A DNA stretch of 64,000 nucleotides. Source: a virus. Of the stretch, positions 51,020 to 58,559 are shown in pieces. The first letter of the stretch is position 1; every line of letters begins with the position of its first letter. The translations under genes were made by a program, and so were the position numbers. The stretch is from positions 1 to 64,000 of IMG/VR virus record IMGVR_UViG_3300025626_000018; one strand, written 5' to 3'. The notes below the pieces were generated by a model, which worked only from the letters and a program-made list of their open reading frames with translations, did no database searches and had not been told where the DNA came from.

Positions 51020-51310
51020 ATGACAATCTATCATCTAGCAAATGGTTCGGCCATCAAAAATGATGTAGTCGAAGCTTTTAATACCGCGATTTTTCTTCGC
51101 GAGAATTTTGATTATAATAACAAAATCAATTGGGCTTTTGTTGAAGCTGATATGTACAATGAATGTTTTGTATATACCCGATCATATATCATAGACTGCT
51201 TAGATGTTTTACGTGACGACTTGCTAGACAATACTGAAAATTTACTCACTCGTTATCCAAACGCTATTGGGCAACTCGAAATTCTAAAAACCGATTATTT
51301 GGGAGTATAA
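51020..51310 (+). CDS. Hypothetical protein, paralogue of the 63533 gene
   Basis: A 96-residue protein from ATG 51020 (AAAGGAA before it; the upstream frame start is inside the promoter). HLANGSAIKNDVVEAFNTAIF, then INWAFVEADMY and RSYIIDCLDVLRDDLL, match the gene at 63533 residue by residue in pattern, so the two are paralogues. Function unknown. Confidence 0.7.
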   Translation: MTIYHLANGSAIKNDVVEAFNTAIFLRENFDYNNKINWAFVEADMYNECFVYTRSYIIDCLDVLRDDLLDNTENLLTRYPNAIGQLEILKTDYLGV

Positions 51311-51312
51311 TA

Positions 51313-51549
51313 ATGAAACAACCAATCTATCATAACCTTTATGCCGCGGCGATCACTGATGAATTGATTCGTATTCATCAAGCACAACCGGTTCAAGGGG
51401 AACAATCAAGTGCAATTCAAATGGATATGAAACAATGGGCTCTTAAAGCTGGCATGTGGGCAACCGCAGAATATAGTGAAATTGTTGAAGCTTATGCTAA
51501 AGCTTGCGGGTGGAAGCAAGAATATTTTACTGGCATGGAAATCTTATAG
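51313..51549 (+). CDS. Hypothetical protein
   Basis: A 78-residue helical protein (MKQPIYHNLYAAAITDELIRIHQA ...), directly after the previous gene. No motif recognised; it ends in a Trp/Tyr/Phe-rich segment. Confidence 0.6.
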   Translation: MKQPIYHNLYAAAITDELIRIHQAQPVQGEQSSAIQMDMKQWALKAGMWATAEYSEIVEAYAKACGWKQEYFTGMEIL

Positions 51550-51561
51550 AAAGAATATATT

Positions 51562-51765
51562 ATGAAAGCATCTCTACGAAACGATTTTCGTGTCTTTAAA
51601 ACATTAACTCCTAATGGGGAATCTCGATGGGAAATTAAACTTGGTGGCTCAACGGGTTATTGTATTACAACATGCAGATCCGAAGAAAAAGCAAAAGAAC
51701 AGTCCAAAGCATTAAATCTTAATCCGTATTATTTTGATTTACGCGCGCGTCAGAATATGGTATAA
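51562..51765 (+). CDS. Small hypothetical protein
   Basis: A 67-residue basic protein with beta-strand pattern (FRVFKTLTPNGESRWEIKLG, then TGYCITTCRSEEKAKEQ). It belongs to the run of small genes from 51020 on. No function known. Confidence 0.6.
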   Translation: MKASLRNDFRVFKTLTPNGESRWEIKLGGSTGYCITTCRSEEKAKEQSKALNLNPYYFDLRARQNMV

Positions 51766-51794
51766 TATAGAATAGAAAACGTAAAGGTGTTTTG

Positions 51795-52085
51795 ATGAAT
51801 AAGATCCAGGAAAAAATTGATTATAAATTTAAAGAAGGTGAACTTATTAATGAGTTCCGAGAGTATATTGATAAAACATATTCCGGACATTATTCACAAA
51901 GCAAATTTCAATCAACCGAAGTTATTATTGAACGTGGGCATGGAACCGGTTTTTGCATGGGCAATGTAGATAAGTATTCTAATAGATATGGCAAAAAAGG
52001 ATCACGAGATGATGCTCGTAAGGATCTAATGAAAGTATTGCACTATGCTCTTATTCAACTTTATATTCACGATAATGAGTTGTAA
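51795..52085 (+). CDS. DUF3310-like hypothetical protein
   Basis: A 96-residue protein from ATG 51795 (TTG 51792 is the alternative). The pattern EVIIERGHGTGFCMGNVDKYSNRYGKK and then DLMKVLHYALI resembles DUF3310 phage proteins (GxxFxxGNxxKYxxRxGxK ... D..K...YL). The last codons form part of the terminator stem. Confidence 0.6.
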   Translation: MNKIQEKIDYKFKEGELINEFREYIDKTYSGHYSQSKFQSTEVIIERGHGTGFCMGNVDKYSNRYGKKGSRDDARKDLMKVLHYALIQLYIHDNEL

Positions 52086-52113
52086 CTAAAATAACACATT
52101 ATCGTGAATTTTT
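52065..52113 (+). terminator. Terminator overlapping the end of the 51795 gene
   Basis: A 13-bp perfect inverted repeat ATTCACGATAATG / CATTATCGTGAAT spanning the stop codon, with TTTTT at the end of the second arm. Confidence 0.82.
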
Positions 52114-52143
52114 AAAAAAAATTATAAAATTGCAAATTAACTG

Positions 52144-52172
52144 TTTACATTCCTTTTCTTATATGCTATAAA
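52144..52172 (+). promoter_or_regulatory. Promoter before 52206
   Basis: TTTACA, 17 nt, TATAAA with an ATATGC extension. Confidence 0.78.
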
Positions 52173-52205
52173 GGTGTATAAGATGAAAACAAAGAGGAAT
52201 ATATC

Positions 52206-52583
52206 ATGACTACTATGACTAAAACAAAATTCACAAAATTTGATCGTGCAACTTGTCGGGCTCTTCGGGCTGAACTGCAAGAAGTAATGAATAAGTATGC
52301 ATCAAAAGCAAATCTTGATATTGAAGTAGGACATATGTCTTTTGATGTAGATGATGTTAAAATCAAAGTTAATGCAAAAATTAAAGGGGCTAAATCACAC
52401 GATCAAAAAAACCTCGAAATGTTTGCGCGTCTTGATGGTATCACTAAATTTGTAAATTCTAATGGCGATAAGCTACTTGCATTTAAACCTCGTTCGCCAA
52501 AATACCCATATGTTTATCAATGTGGTGCAGATGGTAAAATGTATAAAGCATCTACATCAACAGCTAAATACATGTTTAAGTAA
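52206..52583 (+). CDS. Hypothetical marine T4-like phage protein
   Basis: A 125-residue protein (TKFTKFDRATCRALRAELQE ..., later YVYQCGADGKMYKAS) that I recognise as a type found in marine T4-like phages without a known role. Basic, no signal peptide. It stands alone between a promoter and a terminator. Confidence 0.65.
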   Translation: MTTMTKTKFTKFDRATCRALRAELQEVMNKYASKANLDIEVGHMSFDVDDVKIKVNAKIKGAKSHDQKNLEMFARLDGITKFVNSNGDKLLAFKPRSPKYPYVYQCGADGKMYKASTSTAKYMFK

Positions 52584-52617
52584 TTCGATACTTACTATTA
52601 AAATAGCTTGAAAACAT

Positions 52618-52642
52618 AAGGGGGGAGATAATCCCCCTTTAT
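52618..52642 (+). terminator. Rho-independent terminator after 52583
   Basis: Stem AAGGGGG / CCCCCTTT with an 8-nt loop, followed by TTTAT. Confidence 0.82.
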
Positions 52643-52693
52643 ACATTATATTGTCACATAATTAACACATAATTGATTATTATAAAATTATAA

Positions 52694-52721
52694 GTTACAA
52701 CTTGCATTAAATTTTTATAAG
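52694..52721 (+). promoter_or_regulatory. Possible promoter of the tmRNA
   Basis: GTTACA, 16 nt, TATAAG, ending about 12 bp before the start of the acceptor-piece sequence. Weaker than the other promoters. Confidence 0.45.
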
Positions 52722-52790
52722 TATCTTTGTTAACGTTGAAGCGACGTGGACACATACTGGACTCGGGTGCGAATCCCGACAGCTCCACCA

Positions 52791-52880
52791 TAAGCACTTG
52801 ATAGGTGACGACCTATATTCGATGAAGTAGATAAGGATTTAGCTACCTGATGCTATGGAGAAGTTTCAAGTGTTTTTGAT
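52791..52880 (+). other. Intervening segment of the tmRNA precursor
   Basis: This 90-nt loop joins the acceptor CCA end to the coding-piece 5' end and is removed during maturation. It has its own fold: AGCACTTG pairs with CAAGTGTT, ATAGGT-GACG-ACCTAT is a perfect hairpin (52801-52816), and GTAG..CTAC forms a third. Confidence 0.75.
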
Positions 52881-52962
52881 GGGGCTGACATTTAGGATCG
52901 ACAGGTGTGAAAGTGGAAGTGGAGTTAACCGGATGATCGCGTATAGATCAAACACTATAACT

Positions 52963-53007
52963 GCAAATAATAACTTTGCACCATCTGGTTATGCACTAGC
53001 TGCATAA
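52963..53007 (+). other. tmRNA tag reading frame
   Basis: GCA to TAA encode the tag ANNNFAPSGYALAA. The ALAA end is the usual degradation signal recognised by ClpXP. No start codon is used; translation resumes at GCA. Confidence 0.9.
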
Positions 53008-53094
53008 ACACAGGGAGCTGGCCACTTGCTTAGCAACAGAAAAGTGGCATATTTAATATTTAAAATTTTTATAAAATCAGAAAGAATATACGAA

Positions 53095-53889
53095 ATGCGT
53101 AATTTACTTATCACATCTGCACTTGTAACAGGATTTGCTGGTGCAGCATATGCTGAAACTACAGTACTGCCATATGGCCCAACATTATCTGGTAAAGCTG
53201 TTTTAACATTTGCAGAAACCGCTGCAGATAAATGGGCCGCAACTCCAACATTCGATCTTGGTATTGATGTTGCTGGTATTTCAACTGTAAACCTTGACTT
53301 TTCTGCAACAGACGGAAATGGTGTTACTCTTGATAATTGGACAATTGGCACACAAGTAGCCGGTATCGATATTGCAATTGGCGATGACAATGGTGTAATG
53401 CCAGGTGCCGAAGGCGAGCAAACACTTACTGCTCCAGCAATGGCTGAATCTGTACAAGTAAATATGGGTGCAATTTCTGCGGCTATCGGATTTACTGATA
53501 TTGCTGCCGATATTACAGATATTAGCAATGTACAGGGCGCAATTGTACTCCCATCCGTAGCTGGAATTGAAATTACTGCCGCTGCTGATTATAACTTAAA
53601 TACTGAAAATACTGTATTTGGCGCCGGTGTTACTGGTGTTGATCTTGGTGTTGCCGCAGTTGGCGGTGCAGTATCTTATGATGTAGACACTACAGCAATA
53701 GGTTATGAGCTTGTAGCAAAGCAATCTGTAATTACAACATATATTAATGGTGACGACACTGATATGCTACAAAATATTGGTGGCGAATTTGTATATGGTA
53801 TTGCGGGCGCTGAGCTTACCACAGGCGCAAATTATAATTTAAATAGTGAAGATTTTTCTCCTTCAATTGAATTAAGCTTTGCATTCTAA
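53095..53889 (+). CDS. Outer-membrane beta-barrel (porin-like) protein
   Basis: A 264-residue secreted protein. ATG 53095 is chosen because a clean signal peptide follows (MRNLLITSALVTGFAGAAYA, cleaved before Glu21); the longer frame begins inside the tmRNA. The mature part is a chain of alternating Gly/aromatic beta strands and ends FSPSIELSFAF, with the C-terminal Phe required for outer-membrane insertion by BamA. The rest has a porin-like rather than an adhesin-like composition. It lies directly behind the tmRNA without a visible promoter. Confidence 0.82.
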   Translation: MRNLLITSALVTGFAGAAYAETTVLPYGPTLSGKAVLTFAETAADKWAATPTFDLGIDVAGISTVNLDFSATDGNGVTLDNWTIGTQVAGIDIAIGDDNGVMPGAEGEQTLTAPAMAESVQVNMGAISAAIGFTDIAADITDISNVQGAIVLPSVAGIEITAAADYNLNTENTVFGAGVTGVDLGVAAVGGAVSYDVDTTAIGYELVAKQSVITTYINGDDTDMLQNIGGEFVYGIAGAELTTGANYNLNSEDFSPSIELSFAF

Positions 53890-53912
53890 ACTAACCAATT
53901 AATTGGAAATTA

Positions 53913-53940
53913 AGAGGAGCTTTGGCTCCTCTTTTTTTTT
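53913..53940 (+). terminator. Rho-independent terminator after the porin-like gene
   Basis: Stem AGAGGAGC / GCTCCTCT with a TTTG loop and a long T run. Confidence 0.92.
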
Positions 53941-53957
53941 GTATAATTTTTTATATG

Positions 53958-53965
53958 TATAAATA
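53958..53965 (+). promoter_or_regulatory. T4-type late promoter TATAAATA before the secreted-protein cluster
   Basis: TATAAATA 57 bp before ATG 54023. It is the only promoter I see for the run of genes up to 58557. Confidence 0.75.
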
Positions 53966-54022
53966 ACAATATGAATGAAAATTAAAAATCGAATGCATAT
54001 AATTATTAGAGGATTATTTCGT

Positions 54023-54604
54023 ATGATTAAAAAAATGTTTTTTACATTAGTAGTATTGAGTTTATCGACTGCGGTATTTGCACAAGACACCACAGATACT
54101 GTTACAGATGATACAATATATACAGATAATACTAATAATAGCACAGTAAAATCTGATAGCAATTCTAATGCTACAATTAAATCTCCGCCACCTTCCGCAA
54201 TTTCTCCCTCTATTAATGGGAGTAATTCTGATTTATGTACAATAGGTGTAGCTGGTGCTGTACAAACTCAGATATTGGGTATTTCGGCCGGTAAAACAGT
54301 CCGTGATATGAATTGTGAGAAATTAAAAAACGCTAAAACTTTGTATGATATGGGTATGAAAGTTGCGGCAGTATCAGTTATGTGTGAAGATAATCGTGTG
54401 TTTACTGCAATGATGAATGCTGGTACACCATGTCCATTTGACGGTTTGATTGGTTCAGAAGCAAAAGACGCGTGGAATTCGCCTGATAACAAGCATTTAC
54501 GACCAGATTCTGATAAAAAAAGAAAGGTGATGTCTGATGACACTAAGAGCACTCTTGGTGGCGTTGGTGTGGTGGGCGGTTTGCTCCTCTTACTCCTTCT
54601 CTGA
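54023..54604 (+). CDS. Secreted protein with conserved Cys-rich domain
   Basis: A 193-residue protein from ATG 54023 (AGAGGA before it). Signal peptide MIKKMFFTLVVLSLSTAVFA, then an Asp/Thr/Asn-rich linker, and a domain with SDLCTIGVAGAVQTQIL, RDMNCEKLKNAK and VMCEDNRVFTAMMNAGTPCP holding four Cys. A Gly/Leu-rich segment forms the C-terminus (GVVGGLLLLLLL), possibly a membrane anchor. The type occurs in marine T4-like phages, role unknown; probably periplasmic or on the virion. Confidence 0.75.
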   Translation: MIKKMFFTLVVLSLSTAVFAQDTTDTVTDDTIYTDNTNNSTVKSDSNSNATIKSPPPSAISPSINGSNSDLCTIGVAGAVQTQILGISAGKTVRDMNCEKLKNAKTLYDMGMKVAAVSVMCEDNRVFTAMMNAGTPCPFDGLIGSEAKDAWNSPDNKHLRPDSDKKRKVMSDDTKSTLGGVGVVGGLLLLLLL

Positions 54605-55436
54605 AACAATATACGGAACTACCAATAATGTAACGTCCAATGGATTATCTTGGAATATGACTGGTATTTTACCAGATCATTCTGCTCCAAATATTTCTCT
54701 TCAAATTAATGGAGTGATATATCAATATACAATGAACAAAGATCCGGACGCTGACGCCAAAGTACATATTCGAAATGAAAATTCTACTGGTGATGGATAT
54801 ATTTTCGAAAAAACAGATGATTGGTCTGGTGGAAATGGCGGAAATATTCGAAAGTTATATACCTTTCCTGGCTCAAATGCAGAATTATGGGGTGATGGGT
54901 CTATGGAAATAGAAGGTGATGGATCTATTAGCAATTCAACATTAATTTATTCATATAAAATGGATATTGGTGAAAATGCTATTAGCTGTATAAGTCCATT
55001 AAATGATCCATCTTGTCCCGGTTTTTTAGATGCATTATATAAATATTTACAAGATATGGGATTAACAGAACTATCAGAAGACGATCCATATTATACAACA
55101 TGGTTAGAATCCCAGACTGAAGCTGAAATAAAAGAAGAAGAAGAAGATCCAGAAAAAGATCTGGAAGAAATGGAAAATGAAGAAATGCAAAGTCGAATGA
55201 GGGTCGAAGGAGCTAGTAATAGCCTTATTGACCAAACTCAACAAAATGCTGCTTTTGAAGCATTAGCAAATCTTCCGATACTTGAATCATATTATACTGT
55301 ACTCATCCCAGGCGGCGAATACAAAGAAGACTTACAAATTAAAGATTCAGTATTACCTGATAATAATAGAGCAATGCGATCACTATCTACAGACACACAA
55401 CATAATACAATGGTACGCTCGCAATACAATAGATAA
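54537..55436 (+). CDS. Secreted hypothetical protein
   Basis: A 299-residue protein overlapping the previous gene by 68 bp. It has a signal peptide (MTLRALLVALVWWAVCSS, cleavage near YSFSE), a beta-rich N-terminal half, a region with two Cys (AISCISPLNDPSCPG) and a highly acidic coiled region (EIKEEEEDPEKDLEEMENEE). The unusual overlap is used because the overlapped part encodes the signal peptide. Unknown function, probably virion-associated or periplasmic. Confidence 0.7.
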   Translation: MTLRALLVALVWWAVCSSYSFSETIYGTTNNVTSNGLSWNMTGILPDHSAPNISLQINGVIYQYTMNKDPDADAKVHIRNENSTGDGYIFEKTDDWSGGNGGNIRKLYTFPGSNAELWGDGSMEIEGDGSISNSTLIYSYKMDIGENAISCISPLNDPSCPGFLDALYKYLQDMGLTELSEDDPYYTTWLESQTEAEIKEEEEDPEKDLEEMENEEMQSRMRVEGASNSLIDQTQQNAAFEALANLPILESYYTVLIPGGEYKEDLQIKDSVLPDNNRAMRSLSTDTQHNTMVRSQYNR

Positions 55437-55450
55437 CATAGGAGAAATAA

Positions 55451-55948
55451 ATGTTTAGATCTATTTCTATATTATTCACCATTGCTTTTGCTTCAACAGC
55501 AATTGCTGAGGACTTTCCCATTACAGGAAATGTCACATCAAAATGCACAATATATTCAGATACTCCGGGTGTATATGGTAACCCTACCCCAAATAAACTA
55601 AGCACTGCTCCGGCTGACGGTGGGGTTTTACCAGTTATTCGGTTTGACGTAGCGATTGCTGATTCATATCTTGCAAAAATTTCTACACCAAATACTTTTT
55701 CAACCAGCCCTACTTTAACAGATGCTGTAAACTGGACGGGCGAAGTAACAGTTGGCACTATGTCAGAAACTACTATGTCCGGTTATGAAACAGCAAAAGT
55801 TATATATGATAATACAACCGAATATGATCTTACTATAGCTGGCTCAACATGGTTTAATGTATCATCAACTGTAACATATGGATTTGATAAATCATTTCCG
55901 GGTGGCGAATATAAGGCTTTAGTTAGCGCAGAATGTATAGCAAAATAA
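55451..55948 (+). CDS. Secreted pilin/spore-coat-U-like protein
   Basis: A 165-residue protein with signal peptide MFRSISILFTIAFASTAIA and a beta-sandwich pattern (ITGNVTSKCTIYSDTPGVYG at the start, EYKALVSAECIAK at the end, with two Cys that may bond). The layout resembles fimbrial-type or spore coat U-like subunits, which have such an N-terminal strand and Cys pair. Whether it assembles on the virion or host surface is unknown. Confidence 0.65.
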   Translation: MFRSISILFTIAFASTAIAEDFPITGNVTSKCTIYSDTPGVYGNPTPNKLSTAPADGGVLPVIRFDVAIADSYLAKISTPNTFSTSPTLTDAVNWTGEVTVGTMSETTMSGYETAKVIYDNTTEYDLTIAGSTWFNVSSTVTYGFDKSFPGGEYKALVSAECIAK

Positions 55949-56307
55949 TATTATTTTTAGTGTTGGTGTCTACTTCAGCTACGGCCCATGAATGGACACC
56001 AACCTATCCAACACTAAAGAGGTCATATATGGATGGCCTTCTTTATACTAAAATGCGGCTATTTAATAAAAGAAAAGAAATACAATATTATGCTATCTCT
56101 GCACATGATGAAGAATGGAATAGTATTCCATTTGCAGCTTCTAATAAAATTATAAGTGTAAATTATCTTGCTTATAAAGAAATTGAAATTTATATACGAG
56201 AAATAGATAAACCACGAATAACATATATTTGTTCAACATCGAAATTACTAAAAAAAGATGTTATAACAACCGGTGTCTCATCGCGAATATGTTCGAAAAT
56301 AAAGTGA
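55933..56307 (+). CDS. Secreted small protein
   Basis: A 124-residue protein with signal peptide (IILFLVLVSTSATA, cleaved before His) and a conserved-looking start HEWTPTYPTLKRSYMDGLLY. Two Cys near the C-terminus (YICSTSK, SRICSK) may form a disulfide. It overlaps the pilin-like gene by 16 bp. No function known; similar small proteins exist in marine T4-like phages. Confidence 0.7.
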   Translation: MYSKIILFLVLVSTSATAHEWTPTYPTLKRSYMDGLLYTKMRLFNKRKEIQYYAISAHDEEWNSIPFAASNKIISVNYLAYKEIEIYIREIDKPRITYICSTSKLLKKDVITTGVSSRICSKIK

Positions 56308-56315
56308 GATGAAAT

Positions 56316-56729
56316 ATGAAAAAAGTTACATTATGTATATTATTAATATTTTTATTGGGACAAAAAGCAATTGCTGAATCGAGCTCTTTAAATTTACAAA
56401 TACCAAATGGTCCTGCTAGTTATCAATCTGATAAATTTAAAGCTGGTGAATTAGATTGTTCAAACGCAATTGGTTCTGCTACTAATTTAGAATTTGGTGT
56501 TACTGGATTTATTACTGAACCCGATAATCTATCTGATAGGGATTATTATAATTCTGATAATACTGATATTGGTGTATATGCAAGAATAACAATACCACTT
56601 GGCAAAACCACTAAATCTCGGATTGATTGTAATCAATTATTCGAATTAGAATTAAAGCGTAAGCGGTTAGAAATAATGAAATTAGAACAAGAAGTAAGGC
56701 AATTGCGAGAATTACAATTTGAGGAATAA
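56316..56729 (+). CDS. Secreted protein with C-terminal coiled coil
   Basis: A 137-residue protein with signal peptide (KVTLCILLIFLLGQKAIA). The middle (LEFGVTGFITEPDN, DIGVYARITIPLG) reads like beta strands, and the C-terminus is a coiled coil (LFELELKRKRLEIMKLEQE). It might be an envelope component. I looked for a CsgF/CsgG relation, as known in some pelagiphages, but see no firm match. Confidence 0.65.
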   Translation: MKKVTLCILLIFLLGQKAIAESSSLNLQIPNGPASYQSDKFKAGELDCSNAIGSATNLEFGVTGFITEPDNLSDRDYYNSDNTDIGVYARITIPLGKTTKSRIDCNQLFELELKRKRLEIMKLEQEVRQLRELQFEE

Positions 56730-56734
56730 TTCTA

Positions 56735-56938
56735 TTGGATTATAAACAAATGCGGGCCGAAGTAACAAGTTTACGATTACGTATTGCTGAGGCACGTAAA
56801 GCATTAGATATTAATACAATACCAAGAATTAAAATTGGGCAAGAAAAATCTTCTGTTGAAATAGAAAAAACAGATAAAAATGCCAAACTTAAAGAGTTGA
56901 GTGATATGAAGGCAAAATTAAAGGGATTTAAAAAATGA
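56735..56938 (+). CDS. Small coiled-coil protein
   Basis: A 67-residue, Lys/Glu-rich helical protein starting with TTG 56735 (GAGGAA before it). Part of the tightly packed secreted/membrane cluster; overlaps the next gene. Role unknown. Confidence 0.6.
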   Translation: MDYKQMRAEVTSLRLRIAEARKALDINTIPRIKIGQEKSSVEIEKTDKNAKLKELSDMKAKLKGFKK

Positions 56939-57132
56939 TGTATATAAAAGATGTAATAGTATTAGTTATGGCAGTAGGTTTAATGGGTCTTTTAGGTCTT
57001 ATTGTTGTTGATGAGTTTATGGTTGCTGCTGAACATAATGCAGAACTTGATCAAAATATTGTTGAGTTATTGCAAATGAGCATTACTGGCATAATTGGAC
57101 TTGTGGCTGGTTATGTGGGTGCAAGTAAATAG
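56935..57132 (+). CDS. Two-span membrane protein, holin-like
   Basis: A 65-residue protein with two hydrophobic helices (VIVLVMAVGLMGLLGLIVVD and ITGIIGLVAGYVGA) joined by an acidic loop. Size and layout fit a small holin, which would let the wall hydrolases act, but there is no specific motif. Confidence 0.6.
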   Translation: MMYIKDVIVLVMAVGLMGLLGLIVVDEFMVAAEHNAELDQNIVELLQMSITGIIGLVAGYVGASK

Positions 57133-57144
57133 GAAAATTATAAT

Positions 57145-57489
57145 TTGATTTGTAATTATTTAATAGGATTGGCTGTATCTGCTCATTTAAATACAGGTAT
57201 AGAATTTAATGAAATACACCCGCATGGAAGATTAGAATGTGGAAATTATATATCTGGGATATATTTAAATAGTTTTGAAATTCCCAGCATATATGCAGGA
57301 TTTGAACATACATTATATAAAGATTTAAATATAGAATATGGTATTGTAAACGGATATTATGGATTAACAGAAAAGGGTATAATTCCTTTTTTAAAATTCA
57401 ATTATGGATATTATTTTGTGACTCCGACTCTGAATGAAGATAACGATATTGCACTTACACTCGGAATAGAATATTTTTTAGGGGAATAA
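57145..57489 (+). CDS. Small beta-rich protein
   Basis: A 114-residue protein starting at TTG 57145 with a weak hydrophobic start (ICNYLIGLAVSAHLNTG). The rest alternates aromatic and Gly residues (YAGFEHTLYKDLNIEYGIVN, FLKFNYGYYFVTPTL) and ends GIEYFLGE, like a small outer membrane barrel. It lies between two membrane-protein genes. Unknown role. Confidence 0.6.
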   Translation: MICNYLIGLAVSAHLNTGIEFNEIHPHGRLECGNYISGIYLNSFEIPSIYAGFEHTLYKDLNIEYGIVNGYYGLTEKGIIPFLKFNYGYYFVTPTLNEDNDIALTLGIEYFLGE

Positions 57490-57490
57490 C

Positions 57491-58186
57491 ATGGCAGAAG
57501 TTGAATTTGCAGGAATGACATTTAAAGGTGGCAAAATGTTTGCTATTCTTACCGCGTTATCAACGCTTGGCGGCGCAGCGTGGGCGGGATTTGAATTTTA
57601 TTCCGATTATATGGATATGAAAGAAATTGTTCAGAATATTGATATTGATGCAATTAGCTCTGCTAATGAACTACAACTCCAAAAACTAGAAGATGCTATT
57701 GGCTATACTACTGTTATTAAAGACGATTTAAAAGCAGATATTACTAGGCTTGAGAATTTAATCGATACACTTGAAGATAATGTTATTACTGCAGAAAATG
57801 CTGTAAGGGAAGTTCGCAGCGATGTTCTTGCAAAATTAGATACATTTGAAGAACGTTTACGAATAACATTAAAAGATAATCAAGATACGATAGCTAATGT
57901 GCGGGATAAAATTAGTACAAATCTCGAGATTAGCGAAGCAAGAATTAAGGCAACACAAAATAGTATTGGCGACACGCTTGAAGGAATTCGAAATGAAATG
58001 AACCAACTACAAAAAGATACTACAGCTAGTATCCGTGAAGTTGAAGGTACAACAAGAGCATCAGAAAAAGATACTCGTGATTTTATGAAAACTATTGTTG
58101 CTGAAATAGAAGCCAAAATGAATAAATTAGATGATGATATTAGACAGCGGATTCAAGAGGCTTTTGATAATCCACTTTCAGACTAA
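57491..58186 (+). CDS. Membrane-anchored coiled-coil protein
   Basis: A 231-residue protein with one N-terminal hydrophobic segment (MFAILTALSTLGGAAWAGFEF) and then about 180 residues of coiled coil (repeated Ile/Leu heptads, e.g. LQLQKLEDAIGYTTVIKDDL). It would form a long rod on one side of the membrane. Possibly spanin-like or a lysis-inhibition component; no proof. Confidence 0.7.
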   Translation: MAEVEFAGMTFKGGKMFAILTALSTLGGAAWAGFEFYSDYMDMKEIVQNIDIDAISSANELQLQKLEDAIGYTTVIKDDLKADITRLENLIDTLEDNVITAENAVREVRSDVLAKLDTFEERLRITLKDNQDTIANVRDKISTNLEISEARIKATQNSIGDTLEGIRNEMNQLQKDTTASIREVEGTTRASEKDTRDFMKTIVAEIEAKMNKLDDDIRQRIQEAFDNPLSD

Positions 58187-58203
58187 AATCATAGGAGAAA
58201 AAT

Positions 58204-58557
58204 ATGGCTGATACAATAGCTGATACAACGGCTAATACAAAAACAATTGATGCATCTGCAGTAACAGGTGTTGATATAAATGGCGATGGGCACATTTCTG
58301 CTGATGAAATGGAAATGCACCTTGAATTTAAGCGTAAAGCGTTAGAAGATCAAGATGCACAAAGAGATGCTATGCGGAAAATGACATGGTTTGCTTTAAT
58401 GGGTATGCTATTATATCCATTTGCAATTATATTGACTTCATTATTAGGACTAGACACTGCTGCTAAAATTGTTGGCGATATTGCACCAACATATTTTGTT
58501 GCTATTGCAGCATTGGTTTCAGCATTTTTTGGTGCTGATGCTTTGAAAAAGAAATAA
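58204..58557 (+). CDS. Membrane protein with an EF-hand
   Basis: A 117-residue protein. Residues 24-35, DINGDGHISADE, are a textbook EF-hand calcium loop with all six ligands. A charged helix follows, then two transmembrane helices (FALMGMLLYPFAIILTSLLG and TYFVAIAALVSAFFGA). It could bind Ca2+ outside the inner membrane. Same strand and cluster as the coiled-coil protein. Confidence 0.75.
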   Translation: MADTIADTTANTKTIDASAVTGVDINGDGHISADEMEMHLEFKRKALEDQDAQRDAMRKMTWFALMGMLLYPFAIILTSLLGLDTAAKIVGDIAPTYFVAIAALVSAFFGADALKKK

Positions 58558-58559
58558 AA

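Larger units (their letters stand above)
52735..53048 (+). ncRNA. ssrA: Circularly permuted (two-piece) tmRNA
   Basis: The tRNA-like ends are in reversed order. The acceptor piece comes first and ends at 52790 with a T-arm (GACTCGGGTGCGAATCCCG), CAGCTCC and CCA. After an intervening loop, the coding piece starts at 52881 with GGGGCTGACATTTAGGATCG. GGGGCUG pairs over 7 bp with CAGCUCC. A resume codon and a 14-residue tag with stop lie at 52963-53007, and a terminal hairpin GCCACTT / AAGTGGC closes the RNA near 53048. It would rescue stalled ribosomes and tag products for proteolysis, working with host SmpB. The permuted layout is known from alphaproteobacteria. Confidence 0.93.

Noticed and set aside
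52735-52790. A stand-alone tRNA gene
   Set aside because: Only a T-arm and acceptor half with CCA are present; the matching 5' acceptor strand is at 52881, which fits the permuted tmRNA instead.
52989-53528. Minus-strand open frame opposite the tmRNA and porin gene
   Set aside because: It covers the tmRNA coding piece and an obvious secreted protein on the other strand; its composition is that of a reversed Ala/Thr-rich gene.
55933-56729. CsgF/CsgG-type curli secretion genes known from some pelagiphages
   Set aside because: The secreted proteins here have signal peptides, but none has the length, lipobox or sequence landmarks of CsgG, and the CsgF similarity is too weak.
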